A DNA stretch of 64,000 nucleotides, taken from NCBI RefSeq assembly GCF_036231945.1, contig NZ_CP109599.1, positions 4,682,501 through 4,746,500 of the forward strand. The letters run 5' to 3'. The stretch comes from Streptomyces sp. NBC_01429 (GTDB lineage Bacteria; Actinomycetota; Actinomycetes; Streptomycetales; Streptomycetaceae). The translations under genes and the position numbers were made by a program. Position 1 is the first letter of the stretch; every line of letters begins with the position of its first letter. Below, piece after piece: positions 25,243-34,283 of this stretch. The notes below the pieces were generated by a model. It worked only from the letters and a program-made list of their open reading frames with translations. It had not been told where the DNA came from and ran no database searches.

Positions 25243-25293
25243 ACCCCTGTCCCGTTCCCGTATGACCTGATACGCCACGTCTGGAGTGTGTCC

Positions 25294-26670
25294 GTGTCCG
25301 CGACCCCCGCGCCCACGTCCCCGGCCCCCGCCGATGAGCCGTCCGGCTCTCCCCGTTCCGGTTCCGGGGGGCCGAGACTCCCCAGGGTCCCGTTCTGGGC
25401 GCAGATCGTCGCCGGTCTGGTCCTCGGTGTCCTGCTCGGCTGGCTCGCCCGCAGCCAGGACGTCGGCTGGCTGTACACGACGCTCGACAAGACGGGCAGC
25501 ATCTTCGTCCAGCTGCTCAAGCTGGCCGTCGCGCCGCTCGTGTTCTTCGCGATCCTGGTGTCGATCACCAATCTGCGCAAGGTCAACAACGCGGCGAGGC
25601 TCGCCTCCCGCACCCTGCTCTGGTTCATGATCACCTCGCTGATAGCGGTCGCCATCGGCCTGGCGATCGGCCTGATCACCAACCCCGGCGCCGGCACCGG
25701 CCTCACCCCCAGGGACGGCAAGGCGCCCGAGGGCTCCGGCTCCTGGATCGACTTCCTGACCGGCATCGTCCCGACGGACGTCATCACCCCCTTCACCGAG
25801 CTGAAGGTGCTCCAGATCGTCTTCATGGCCGCCGTCGCCGGCATCGCCGCCCTGAAGCTCGGCGAGAAGGCGCAGCCGATCCTGACCCTCAGCGAGGCCG
25901 TGCTGGAACTCCTCCAGAAGGCCCTGTGGTGGGTCATCCGGCTCGCCCCGATCGGCACCATCGGCCTCATCGGCTTCGCCATCGCGGACTACGGCTGGGA
26001 CCTCATCGGCAAGTACGCGACCTTCACCGCCGATGTCTACATCGGCTGCGCGCTGGTCCTCTTCGGCGTCTACCCGCTGCTGCTCGCGACGGTCGCCAAG
26101 GTCAACCCGCTCCAGTTCTACAAGGGTGCCTGGCCGGCCATCCAGCTCGCCTTCGTCTCGCGCTCCTCGGTCGGCACCATGCCCGTCACGCAGAAGGTCA
26201 CCGAGCGCCTCGGCGTCCCCAAGGAGTACGCGTCCTTCGCCGTGCCGTTCGGCGCGACGACCAAGATGGACGGCTGCGCGGCGATCTACCCGGCGCTCGC
26301 CGCGATCTTCATCGCGCAGATCTTCGACGTCCAGCTGGGCATCCAGGACTATCTGCTGATCGCCTTCGTCTCGGTCGTCGGCTCGGCGGCCACCGCCGGG
26401 CTCACCGGCGCGACGGTCATGCTGACGCTGACCCTCTCGACGCTCGGCCTCCCGCTGGAGGGCGTGGGGCTGCTGATGGCCATCGACCCGATCCTGGACA
26501 TGATGCGGACGGCCACCAACGTGGCGGGCCAGGCGCTGGTCCCGGTCGTCGTCGCGGCGCGCGAGAAGATCCTCGACCACGACGCGTACAACTCGGCCTC
26601 GGCCTCGCCGGTGGACGAGTTCGGCGGCGCCGGTGCCACGCACGAGGAGAAGGTGCCGGTCGCCGTCTGA
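25294..26670 (+). CDS. DAACS-family cation symporter, probable L-cystine transporter
   Basis: 458 residues, eight transmembrane helices plus two re-entrant hairpins, the dicarboxylate/amino acid:cation symporter fold. Landmarks: AVAPLVFFAILVSITNLRKV, the Ser-rich hairpin SRSSVGTMPVT, the transport motif ATTKMDGCAAIYPALAAIF, and IDPILDMMRTATNVAGQ. The usual NMDGTA is replaced by KMDGCAAIYPA, which from memory is closer to TcyP-type cystine carriers than to glutamate carriers. With the Cys leader upstream, L-cystine is the favoured substrate (inference). GTG 25294 is chosen for GGAG 7 nt upstream; in-frame starts exist at 25210 and 25288. Confidence 0.82.
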   Translation: MSATPAPTSPAPADEPSGSPRSGSGGPRLPRVPFWAQIVAGLVLGVLLGWLARSQDVGWLYTTLDKTGSIFVQLLKLAVAPLVFFAILVSITNLRKVNNAARLASRTLLWFMITSLIAVAIGLAIGLITNPGAGTGLTPRDGKAPEGSGSWIDFLTGIVPTDVITPFTELKVLQIVFMAAVAGIAALKLGEKAQPILTLSEAVLELLQKALWWVIRLAPIGTIGLIGFAIADYGWDLIGKYATFTADVYIGCALVLFGVYPLLLATVAKVNPLQFYKGAWPAIQLAFVSRSSVGTMPVTQKVTERLGVPKEYASFAVPFGATTKMDGCAAIYPALAAIFIAQIFDVQLGIQDYLLIAFVSVVGSAATAGLTGATVMLTLTLSTLGLPLEGVGLLMAIDPILDMMRTATNVAGQALVPVVVAAREKILDHDAYNSASASPVDEFGGAGATHEEKVPVAV

Positions 26671-26775
26671 CCGTCCCGGGGACCACTGGCGGGCGGGGCC
26701 GGGGTTCGTATACGAATCACGGCCCCGGCTGCGCCCGTACGGCACCGGTCCCGCCCCTGCTCCGCACACACAGGC

Positions 26776-26818
26776 AGGAGCCCTGCTCCCCCACCCGAGT
26801 GGGGGAGCAGGGCTCCTT
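26776..26818. terminator. Bidirectional terminator between transporter and cold-shock gene
   Basis: An 18-bp stem (AGGAGCCCTGCTCCCCCA-type arm) with a short loop; CTCCTT follows on the plus strand. It separates convergent genes. Confidence 0.85.
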
Positions 26819-26858
26819 GGTTACTGCGTAAGTCGTGCGCGATCGCCGACCCGGGCAA

Positions 26859-27062
26859 CTAGGCCGGGGTGACGTTCTCCGCCTGCGGGCCCTTCGGACC
26901 CTGAGTGACGTCGAAGTTCACGACCTGGTTCTCCTCAAGGGAGCGGAAGCCGGTCGCGTTGATCGCGGAGTAGTGGACGAAGACATCCGGGCCGCCGCCG
27001 TCCTGGGCGATGAAGCCGAAGCCCTTTTCAGCGTTGAACCACTTGACGGTTCCGGTAGCCAT
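26859..27062 (-). CDS. Cold-shock protein (CspA family)
   Basis: 67 residues, a single cold-shock domain: MATGTVKWFNAEKGFGFI contains RNP1 (KGFGFI) and VFVHYSAI contains RNP2. It binds single-stranded nucleic acid and acts as an RNA chaperone. The stop-proximal sequence QGPKGPQAENV is typical of actinobacterial paralogues. GGAGGG lies 6-7 nt before the ATG at 27062. The long region upstream (27063-27346) is a 5' leader/promoter region shared divergently with mqnA. Confidence 0.96.
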   Translation of the reverse strand: MATGTVKWFNAEKGFGFIAQDGGGPDVFVHYSAINATGFRSLEENQVVNFDVTQGPKGPQAENVTPA

Positions 27063-27346
27063 AAGCCCTCCTTGGGCCAAAGGGTTGCCCTGCTCCAGAA
27101 CCTGCAAAGAAGTCTGAAAACTACAAAAGCCTGCGGGTCACATGCTCCGCAGGCTCTGTACTGCAAGGGAAACCAAACTGCAACTTGCGGCGAGCCTAGC
27201 ACGCAGCATGTGGGCAGCGGTAGAGGGAAAGATCACTTCACCCGGACGTTTGTACAGGGCCTTCCGTGCTGACGAATCGGGCGCCGCGCGGGCCCCTGAG
27301 CGCCCCCGGATCCGTCCCTGGTACGACACGGGTCTAGCCTCGCGAT

Positions 27347-28339
27347 GTGGACAGTCCCGAGGAAAACACAGCGGCAGGTACGGCGGACACGGCAGACGCG
27401 ACGCGGGCGGCGGCGCCGCCCGGCTCCGGTACCGGCGCCGGTCCGGGCTCCGGATCGGACTCCCGATCGGACTCCGGCTCCGACGTCCGCCGCGACCCGG
27501 GCCGTACCCGTCCCCGCGTCGGGCATATCCAGTTCCTGAACTGCCTCCCCCTCTATTGGGGACTCGCCAGGACCGGATTCCTGCTCGACCTGGAGCTGAC
27601 GAAGGACACCCCGGAGAAGCTCAGCGAACAGCTGATTCGGGGCGAGCTGGATATCGCCCCCGTCACCCTGGTCGAATTCCTCCGCAACGCCGACGATCTC
27701 GTCGCCTTCCCCGATCTCGCGGTCGGCTGCGACGGGCCGGTCATGTCCTGCGTGATCGTCTCGCAGGTGCCGCTGGAGCAGCTCGACGGCGCCCGGGTGG
27801 CGCTCGGCTCCACCTCCCGTACGTCGGTCCGGCTGGCGCAGCTGCTGCTCGGCGAGAAGTACGGGGTGCGGCCCGACTACTACACCTGCCCGCCGGACCT
27901 CGGCCTGATGATGCAGGAGGCCGAGGCCGGTGTCCTGATCGGCGACGCCGCGCTGCGCGCCTCGCTGCACGACGCGCCCAAGCTCGGCCTCCAGGTCCAT
28001 GACCTGGGGCAGATGTGGAAGGACTGGACGGGGCTGCCGTTCGTCTTCGCGGTCTGGGCGGCGCGCAAGGACTATCTGGCGCGCGAGCCGTGGCACGTGC
28101 GCAAGGCCCACGAGGCGTTCCTCGCCTCCCGGGACCTCTCCCTGGAGGAGGTCGGCCAGGTCGCCAAGCAGGCCGCGCGCTGGGAAGCCTTCGACGCGGA
28201 GCTGCTGGAGCGCTACTTCACGACGCTCGACTTCCGCTTCGGCCCCGACCAGCTCGCGGGCGTGCGGGAGTTCGCGCGCCGGGTCGGTCCGACGACGGGG
28301 TTCCCGGCCGATGTCCACGTGGAACTGCTCAAGCGCTGA
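27347..28339 (+). CDS. mqnA: Chorismate dehydratase
   Basis: 330 residues. First committed step of the futalosine pathway: dehydrates chorismate to 3-enolpyruvyl-benzoate. The periplasmic-binding-protein-like fold begins at VGHIQFLNCLPLYWGL (about residue 58); conserved segments include GELDIAPVTLVEFL, LGSTSRTSVRLAQLLL and GDAALRAS. The first ~55 residues are a Gly/Ser/Asp/Arg-rich tail not needed for the fold, so the GTG at 27347 may be too early. Divergent from the cold-shock gene, 209 bp before mqnC. Confidence 0.93.
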   Translation: MDSPEENTAAGTADTADATRAAAPPGSGTGAGPGSGSDSRSDSGSDVRRDPGRTRPRVGHIQFLNCLPLYWGLARTGFLLDLELTKDTPEKLSEQLIRGELDIAPVTLVEFLRNADDLVAFPDLAVGCDGPVMSCVIVSQVPLEQLDGARVALGSTSRTSVRLAQLLLGEKYGVRPDYYTCPPDLGLMMQEAEAGVLIGDAALRASLHDAPKLGLQVHDLGQMWKDWTGLPFVFAVWAARKDYLAREPWHVRKAHEAFLASRDLSLEEVGQVAKQAARWEAFDAELLERYFTTLDFRFGPDQLAGVREFARRVGPTTGFPADVHVELLKR

Positions 28340-28548
28340 CACGGCGGCACCGGCACGGGGGCACCCACACCGAGGCACCCACACCGAGGCGCCGGCACCG
28401 GGGCGCCGAACCGCCCGCGCCGGGCCGTCAAGCCCGCGCACCGGGCGGACGAATGCCCTGGCGTAGGCTGGATCGGTCGTCACCGCCCACGCTCCGACCG
28501 CACGCTCCACCCCCTCGCACCGCACCACCTCGGGAAGGACCCACCCCA

Positions 28549-29763
28549 GTGACCGAGAAGGCCGACCTCACGTCCGAACACGTCACTGGCGTCCTCGACC
28601 GCGCCGCCGCCGGCGGCCGCATCACCCCCGGGGAAGCGCTCGATCTGTACCGCTCCGCCCCCCTGCACGCGCTGGGCGCCGCCGCCGACGCGGTACGCAG
28701 GCGGCGGTACGCGGGGACCGAGCACATCGCGACGTACATCATCGAGCGCAACATCAACTACACCAACGTCTGTGTGACGGCGTGCAAGTTCTGCGCCTTC
28801 TACGCCGCGCCCAAGGACACCGACAAGGGCTGGAGCCGCGACCTCGACGACATCCTGCGCCGCTGCGCGGAGACCGTCGAGCTGGGCGGTACGCAGATCA
28901 TGTTCCAGGGCGGCCACCACCCGGACTACGGCGTCGAGTACTACGAGCAGCACTTCGCCGCGATCAAGAAGGAGTTCCCGCAGCTGGTCATCCACTCGCT
29001 GGGCGCCTCCGAGATCGAGCACATGGCCCGGATCTCCAAGGTGCCGGTCGACGAGGCCATCCAGCGGATCCACGCCGCCGGTCTCGACTCCTTCGCCGGC
29101 GCGGGCGCCGAGCTGCTGCCCGCCCGGCCGCGCACGGCGATCGCGCCGCTCAAGGAGTCCGGCGAGCGCTGGCTGGAGATCATGGAGATCGCGCACGGCC
29201 TGGGCGTCGAGTCCACCTCCACGATGCTGATGGGGACCGGCGAGACCAACGCCGAGCGCATCGAGCACCTGCGGATGATCCGCGACGTACAGGACCGGAC
29301 GGGCGGCTTCCGCGCGTTCATCCCGTACACCTACCAGCCCGAGAACAACAAGCTGAAGGGCCGGACGCAGGCCACGCTCTTCGAGTACCTGCGGATGATC
29401 TCGATCGCGCGCCTCTTCCTCGACAACGTCGCGCACATCCAGGGCTCGTGGCTGACCACCGGCAAGGAGGTCGGCCAGCTGTCGCTGCACTACGGCGCCG
29501 ACGACCTCGGCTCGATCATGCTGGAGGAGAACGTCGTCTCGTCGGCGGGCGCCAGGCACCGCTCCAACCGGCTGGAGATCATCGACCTGATCCGCAAGGC
29601 GGGCCGCGTCCCGGCGCAGCGCGCCACGACGTACGAGCACCTCGTCGTGCACGACGACCCGGCGAACGACCCGGTCGACGAGCGCGTCGTCTCGCACATC
29701 TCGTCGACCGCGATCGAGGGCGGTACGGCGCACCCCGAGCTGAAGCTCATCTCCTCCAACTGA
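28549..29763 (+). CDS. mqnC: Cyclic dehypoxanthinyl futalosine synthase (radical SAM)
   Basis: 404 residues. Cyclises dehypoxanthinyl futalosine to the spiro intermediate of menaquinone synthesis. The radical SAM motif CVTACKFC is at Cys75, Cys79 and Cys82, preceded by IIERNINYTNV. Further family motifs: GGTQIMFQGGHHPDYG, HSLGASEIEHMA and AGAELLPARPR. GTG 28549 (VTEKADLTSEHVTG) has GGGAAGGA about 8 nt upstream. The MqnB/MqnD enzymes acting between MqnE and MqnC are not in the window. Confidence 0.95.
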   Translation: MTEKADLTSEHVTGVLDRAAAGGRITPGEALDLYRSAPLHALGAAADAVRRRRYAGTEHIATYIIERNINYTNVCVTACKFCAFYAAPKDTDKGWSRDLDDILRRCAETVELGGTQIMFQGGHHPDYGVEYYEQHFAAIKKEFPQLVIHSLGASEIEHMARISKVPVDEAIQRIHAAGLDSFAGAGAELLPARPRTAIAPLKESGERWLEIMEIAHGLGVESTSTMLMGTGETNAERIEHLRMIRDVQDRTGGFRAFIPYTYQPENNKLKGRTQATLFEYLRMISIARLFLDNVAHIQGSWLTTGKEVGQLSLHYGADDLGSIMLEENVVSSAGARHRSNRLEIIDLIRKAGRVPAQRATTYEHLVVHDDPANDPVDERVVSHISSTAIEGGTAHPELKLISSN

Positions 29764-29778
29764 GCCGGAGCGTTCACG

Positions 29779-30195
29779 TTGGAGACCCTGCATGTCGCCG
29801 ACGAGCCGGGCCGCGCCGTGGTCGTGGCCGGTGACCGGATCGGCGCCGTCGGCACGTACGAGGAGCTGCGCGAGCGGTTCCCCGGCGCCCGGGTGCGGAC
29901 CTGGCACGGGACCCTCGGGCCCGCTCTGGTCCACGAGGGGCCGCTGCCCGACGCGCCGAGCCCGCGCGAGCGGGTGCACGAGGTGCTGAAGCGGGGAGCG
30001 GCGGCGGTGCTGGAACGGTACGCGGCGGAGCCGGGGATCCGGGCCGCAGCGGCCCGGGTGGGCGTCCTGGTGCTGCCCGCCGTGCGCCGCCCGGAGCTGG
30101 CGGAGGGGCGACGCGCCGACCTGGCCGTGTTCGACGCGGACGGCCGGTGCGTCGCGACGGTGTGCGCGGGGCGGCTGGTGCACCGCAGGGCGTAG
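29779..30195 (+). CDS. Imidazolonepropionase-like composite-domain protein (barrel-less amidohydrolase)
   Basis: 138 residues from a TTG with CCGGAG 7-8 nt upstream. The N-terminal ~55 residues (VVVAGDRIGAVGTYEELRERFPGARV) and C-terminal ~30 residues (RRADLAVFDADGRCVATVCAGRL) are the two beta-sandwich flaps that bracket the TIM barrel in amidohydrolases. The barrel and all metal-binding His residues are missing; a ~50-residue helical segment joins the flaps. It starts 15 bp after mqnC, so it is probably co-transcribed. A metal-dependent activity is unlikely; a structural or regulatory role, or descent from an aminofutalosine deaminase, are possibilities. Confidence 0.7.
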   Translation: METLHVADEPGRAVVVAGDRIGAVGTYEELRERFPGARVRTWHGTLGPALVHEGPLPDAPSPRERVHEVLKRGAAAVLERYAAEPGIRAAAARVGVLVLPAVRRPELAEGRRADLAVFDADGRCVATVCAGRLVHRRA

Positions 30196-30236
30196 GGCCC
30201 CCTCGTGCGGACCTCGCCGGACTCGTGGCCGCGGGC

Positions 30237-31286
30237 TCAGCCCGCCAGCGCCTTCGCGAAGTCACCCGCCTTCTGCTCGACGCCGCTACAGGTGTCGGAC
30301 GCCTTGGCCGTCGACACCCCGGCCGCGCACTGCTGATCGCGGAAGGACGCCCACATGGAGAGCGCGCCCACGCCCTCGCTCCGGGCGAAACGGCGCAGTT
30401 GGGCGGCGTCCGCGAGGGTGAAGGTCTCGGCGGCCACGTCGTTGACGCCGATCATGGCCGTGATGTGGAGCGACTTCCACGTCTCGGCCGACGACAGACC
30501 GAGGATGCCGGAGATCTGGTCGTGGGCGGCGCGGGCCGCCTGCTCCGCGTAGTCGCCCATGTCCCCGTCATCCGATGTGCTGTAGTTCATCGCCATGATG
30601 TTGACGGCCGACAGTTCCACGCCCCGCTCCACGGCGTCGGAGAGGACCGCCGTCGCGGTCTTCTCCAGGCCGTCCGGCATCACCGGCAGGGTGTACGTGA
30701 TGTCGAGGTCGCGGGTCCGCTGGAGTTTGGCGAGCGCCTTGTCGCGCAGGGCGACGGACGCGGTGTCGGTCAGCGCGTCACCCTCGATGTCGAAGTCCGC
30801 CTTGCTCGCGCCGACCGCGTCGAGCACCTTCGCGTACGCCGCCGCCAGCTTGTCGGCGCTGCCGCAGGCGAGGGCGAGTTCGGTGCCGGCCGCGCCGCCG
30901 AAGGAGACCCGCAGATCGGCGCCGGAGGAGGCGAGCGCCGCCGTACGGGACTGCACGGCCGCGCTGTCGTACGCCGCCGTACCGCCCCAGGTCGGGGTGC
31001 AGCTGTCCGCGTCCGCCGCGACGGAGAAGGCCAGGTTGTACGTGCTCGGTGAGCCGGCCGCGTCGGTGGCGGCGACCGTGGTGGCGCTGACGTAGGGCGC
31101 GAAGGCCGTGGTGGTGGCCCCGCCGGTCGCGCCGTCGGCCGTCCCGCCGGGCCGGGAGGGTGCCGCGCGCGGCGCCGGCTCCTGGCCGGTGTCGGCGGCG
31201 GTGCCCGTGGAACAGGCGGCGCAGACCAGACCCAGCGCGAGCAGTCCGGCCAGCCGGCCGGAACTCCGTCTCGGGGAAATCCGCAT
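30237..31286 (-). CDS. GH18 chitinase-like lipoprotein
   Basis: 349 residues from the ATG at 31286. A basic N-terminus, hydrophobic stretch and lipobox (VCAAC) predict a lipoprotein. The GH18 TIM-barrel core follows a Thr/Ala-rich linker: LRVSFGGAAGTEL is the beta-3 SxGG-type motif and ADFDIEGD the catalytic DxDxE (acid Glu present); YTLPVMPDGL and VNIMAMNYS are beta-6/7 segments. It may be an active chitinase or related hydrolase. An 18-residue longer start is open upstream. Divergent from the 31571 gene. Confidence 0.8.
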   Translation of the reverse strand: MRISPRRSSGRLAGLLALGLVCAACSTGTAADTGQEPAPRAAPSRPGGTADGATGGATTTAFAPYVSATTVAATDAAGSPSTYNLAFSVAADADSCTPTWGGTAAYDSAAVQSRTAALASSGADLRVSFGGAAGTELALACGSADKLAAAYAKVLDAVGASKADFDIEGDALTDTASVALRDKALAKLQRTRDLDITYTLPVMPDGLEKTATAVLSDAVERGVELSAVNIMAMNYSTSDDGDMGDYAEQAARAAHDQISGILGLSSAETWKSLHITAMIGVNDVAAETFTLADAAQLRRFARSEGVGALSMWASFRDQQCAAGVSTAKASDTCSGVEQKAGDFAKALAG

Positions 31287-31570
31287 GCCGAACGCACCCG
31301 CTCTCGTGAGGGAAACAAGGGAGAGAAATGAGCGTCTCACGGCTGAATGTGCGGCCGAATGTGGTGACGCATCGCACAGTTGGCGGGAATCGCGGCGCAG
31401 GTGTTCTTCAACTTCCTCTCATGAAGGGCTGGTTAGCTGATGAGAGGGGCGGAGAGGGGGAATCCGGCAATCCCTCGTCTCTCAGCGTGCTGACAGGTAG
31501 CGGGTTCTTTCATAGCAATGCGCCGCTGAATACACAGGTTTCACACATCGGCGCCCGCCAACGTGCTCGC

Positions 31571-31963
31571 ATGCATTCTGACCCCGCCCTCGAAAAAAGG
31601 CCCGTGGCACGCGGCCGGCGCCGCAAGCGTGGCTCCGGCCCCCAGGAAGGCCCCGTATTCGTCGACGCCTCCGGGCGCCGGTCCCGGCTGCTGCGCCGCG
31701 CGGGGATCCTGTTCGGGGTCGTCTGTATCGGATACGTGGCCGTGCTCGGGCTGGCCTTCATGGGCGGTATCTCGCTGACGCCGTCGGAGATCTCGCCGTT
31801 CGGCGGGGGACCGGCCGCCGCCGGGGGCGGCGGCGGGAACGTACCGCCGGGGGAGGGGCCGCCGCCCGGCACGGGCGAGGCGCCTCCGTCCGCGCCGCCG
31901 AGCGGACAGCCCTCGGCCGCCGCCTCGGCGTCCCCGTCCGCCTCCACCGGCAGCGGCAACTGA
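31571..31963 (+). CDS. Pro/Gly-rich single-pass membrane protein
   Basis: 130 residues: a basic cytosolic N-terminus (RGRRRKRGSG), one transmembrane helix (ILFGVVCIGYVAVLGLAFMG), and an extracytoplasmic tail of Gly, Pro and Ser-Ala repeats. ATG 31571 begins the recognisable protein; the open frame further upstream is not coding-like. It ends 4 bp before the NodB-GT2 synthase and is probably part of that operon, possibly as an accessory subunit. No enzymatic motif. Confidence 0.65.
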   Translation: MHSDPALEKRPVARGRRRKRGSGPQEGPVFVDASGRRSRLLRRAGILFGVVCIGYVAVLGLAFMGGISLTPSEISPFGGGPAAAGGGGGNVPPGEGPPPGTGEAPPSAPPSGQPSAAASASPSASTGSGN

Positions 31964-31967
31964 TCCG

Positions 31968-34283
31968 ATGACGCAGCCCCCTCCCCACGAGTCCGGCCCC
32001 GCCGACTCAGGCCCCGCCAAGTCCGGTACCGCCAAGCCCCGCCACGCCACGCCCAGCCGGATGGAGCGCGTCCGCGGACAGGCGGTGCCCAGGCCGCGCG
32101 TGATCGTCGCCCTGCTGCTTCTGGTCGGGCTGGTCAGCGTGCTGCTGCTGGACGGCTATCTGCGGTCCGAGGTCGGCGGCGACCAGCGCGTACGGTCCGA
32201 CGCGAGCAACAGCGACGTGCCCGAATCCATTACCGACGGCGGGCCTTTCCTCACCTTCGAGAACGGGCGGGCGCGCACCGGGTCCGTGGCCGACAAGACC
32301 ATTGTGCTGACCTTCGACGACGGGCCCGATCCGACGTACACCTCGAAGGTCCTCAAGATCCTGGACGACAACGACGTACCCGGTACGTTCTTCCTGATCG
32401 GCTCCATGATCTCCCGCTATCCGGGCGTGGTGAGACAAATGGTCGCCGACGGCAACGAGGTCGGCGTCCACACCTTCACCCACGTCGATCTCTCGTATCA
32501 GAGCGCCTCGCGCGTCAAGCGGGAAATAGCCCAGACGCAGCTGGCGCTGGCGGGGGCCGCCGGGATCACGACGACGCTGTTCCGGGCCCCGTACTCCTCC
32601 ACGAACGACGCGATCGACAACGAGAGCTGGCCGGTCTACAAGAGGCTCGGCGCGATGGGGTACACCAGCGTCTTCATCGACACCGACAGCGAGGACTGGC
32701 AGCTTCCGGGGGTCGGCAAGATCATCGAGTGGGCGACCCCGAAGAGCGGCAAGGGCGCGGCGGTGCTCTTCCACGACGCGGGCGGCGACCGCGACGAGAC
32801 GCTGGTGGCGCTGCCCCGCTACATCAAGAAGATGAAGGCGAAGGGGTACACCTTCACGACTGTCAGCGGCGCCCAGCGCCAGAACAGGCAGCAGGACCAG
32901 CAGCAGGACCAGCAACTGGCCCAGCAGCCCGGCGCCGGACCCGGGCCGCAGGGGAACCAGGACGACCGGGCCGACCCCGAGCGGAGCGCCCACCACAAGG
33001 CCACCGGCACCACCCTCTGGGAGGGCCGGGCCCTGATCGCCGCCGTCGCCGTCGCCGAGTGGTCCGTACCCGGTCTCGCCACCGGTCTCGCGGTCGTCGG
33101 GGTCGCCGTGATGGCCCGGTTCGGGCTGATGCTCGTCCTCGCCCGCCGCCACTACCGGCAGCGCAACAGACGGCGCTTCTCGTGGGGGCCGCCGGTGTAC
33201 GAACCGGTGAGCGTGATCGTCCCCGCGTACAACGAGAAGGAGTGCATCGCCAATACGCTCAACTCCCTCGCCGCGAGCACGCATCCGATCGAGATCGTCG
33301 TCGTGGACGACGGCTCCACCGACGGCACCGCCGAGATCGCTGAGTCGCTGGGGCTGCCGAACGTCCGGGTGATCCGCCAGGAGAACGCCGGGAAGTCCGC
33401 CGCGCTCAACAACGGCGTACGGCAGGCCGGATACGACATCGTCGTGATGATGGACGGCGACACCGTCTTCGAGCCCGACACCGTGCGCCGGCTCGTCCAG
33501 CCCTTCGGCGACCCGGAGGTCGGCGCGGTCGCGGGCAACGCCAAGGTCGGCAACCGCGACACGGTCATCGGCGCCTGGCAGCACATCGAGTACGTGATGG
33601 GCTTCAACCTGGACCGCCGGATGTACGACCTGCTGCGCTGCATGCCCACCATCCCCGGCGCGATCGGCGCCTTCCGCCGGGAGGCCGTCCTCGCGGTCGG
33701 CGGGATGAGCGAGGACACCCTCGCCGAGGACACCGACATCACCATCGCCCTGCACCGCGCCGGCCGGCGCGTCGTCTACGCCGAGCACGCACGGGCCTGG
33801 ACCGAGGCGCCCGCGAGCATCGGGCAGCTGTGGCGCCAGCGCTACCGCTGGAGCTACGGCACGATGCAGGCGCTGTGGAAGCACCGGGGGTCGGTCCTGG
33901 ACAAGGGACCCTCGGGGCGGTTCGGCCGGGTGGGGATGCCGCTGGTGGTGCTCTTCCAGGTCGTGACGCCCGTCTTCGCGCCCCTCATCGACGTGTTCAC
34001 CGTCTACGCGATGATCTTCGTGGACTTCAAGGCGTCGCTGCTGGCGTGGCTCGCCGTGCTGCTGGTGCAACTGCTCTGCGCCGCCTACGCGTTCCGGCTG
34101 GACCGGGAGAAGTACCGGTATCTGCTGATGCTGCCGCTGCAACAGGTCGCCTACCGCCAGCTGATGTATCTCGTGCTGATCCACTCGTCGGTCACGGCGC
34201 TCACCGGCGGCCGGCTGCGCTGGCAGAAGCTCAAGCGCACGGGCGAGGTCGGTACGCCACGAGCCGGGACGGGGGCGGCCTGA
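31968..34283 (+). CDS. Bifunctional polysaccharide deacetylase / GT2 glycosyltransferase
   Basis: 771 residues. After a transmembrane helix (VIVALLLLVGLVSVLLLDGYL) comes a NodB deacetylase domain (about 105-300): TFDDGPD (Asp117, Asp118), HTFTHVD, RAPYSSTNDA and LFHDAGGDR. A Gln-rich linker (QQDQQQDQQLAQQ) joins a membrane-bound family 2 glycosyltransferase (from about 410): VSVIVPAYNE, VVVDDGSTDG, MMDGDT, the ED motif in LAEDTDI and QRYRW, then C-terminal transmembrane helices. This one-chain arrangement resembles, from memory, MatB of Streptomyces, linked to a beta-1,6-GlcNAc-type surface polymer that holds pellets together. An extracellular beta-linked amino-sugar polymer is the inferred product. 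Confidence 0.88.
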   Translation: MTQPPPHESGPADSGPAKSGTAKPRHATPSRMERVRGQAVPRPRVIVALLLLVGLVSVLLLDGYLRSEVGGDQRVRSDASNSDVPESITDGGPFLTFENGRARTGSVADKTIVLTFDDGPDPTYTSKVLKILDDNDVPGTFFLIGSMISRYPGVVRQMVADGNEVGVHTFTHVDLSYQSASRVKREIAQTQLALAGAAGITTTLFRAPYSSTNDAIDNESWPVYKRLGAMGYTSVFIDTDSEDWQLPGVGKIIEWATPKSGKGAAVLFHDAGGDRDETLVALPRYIKKMKAKGYTFTTVSGAQRQNRQQDQQQDQQLAQQPGAGPGPQGNQDDRADPERSAHHKATGTTLWEGRALIAAVAVAEWSVPGLATGLAVVGVAVMARFGLMLVLARRHYRQRNRRRFSWGPPVYEPVSVIVPAYNEKECIANTLNSLAASTHPIEIVVVDDGSTDGTAEIAESLGLPNVRVIRQENAGKSAALNNGVRQAGYDIVVMMDGDTVFEPDTVRRLVQPFGDPEVGAVAGNAKVGNRDTVIGAWQHIEYVMGFNLDRRMYDLLRCMPTIPGAIGAFRREAVLAVGGMSEDTLAEDTDITIALHRAGRRVVYAEHARAWTEAPASIGQLWRQRYRWSYGTMQALWKHRGSVLDKGPSGRFGRVGMPLVVLFQVVTPVFAPLIDVFTVYAMIFVDFKASLLAWLAVLLVQLLCAAYAFRLDREKYRYLLMLPLQQVAYRQLMYLVLIHSSVTALTGGRLRWQKLKRTGEVGTPRAGTGAA

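Noticed and set aside
26835..27272. Plus-strand frame overlapping the cold-shock gene
   Set aside because: Antisense of the csp gene and its leader; no protein features.
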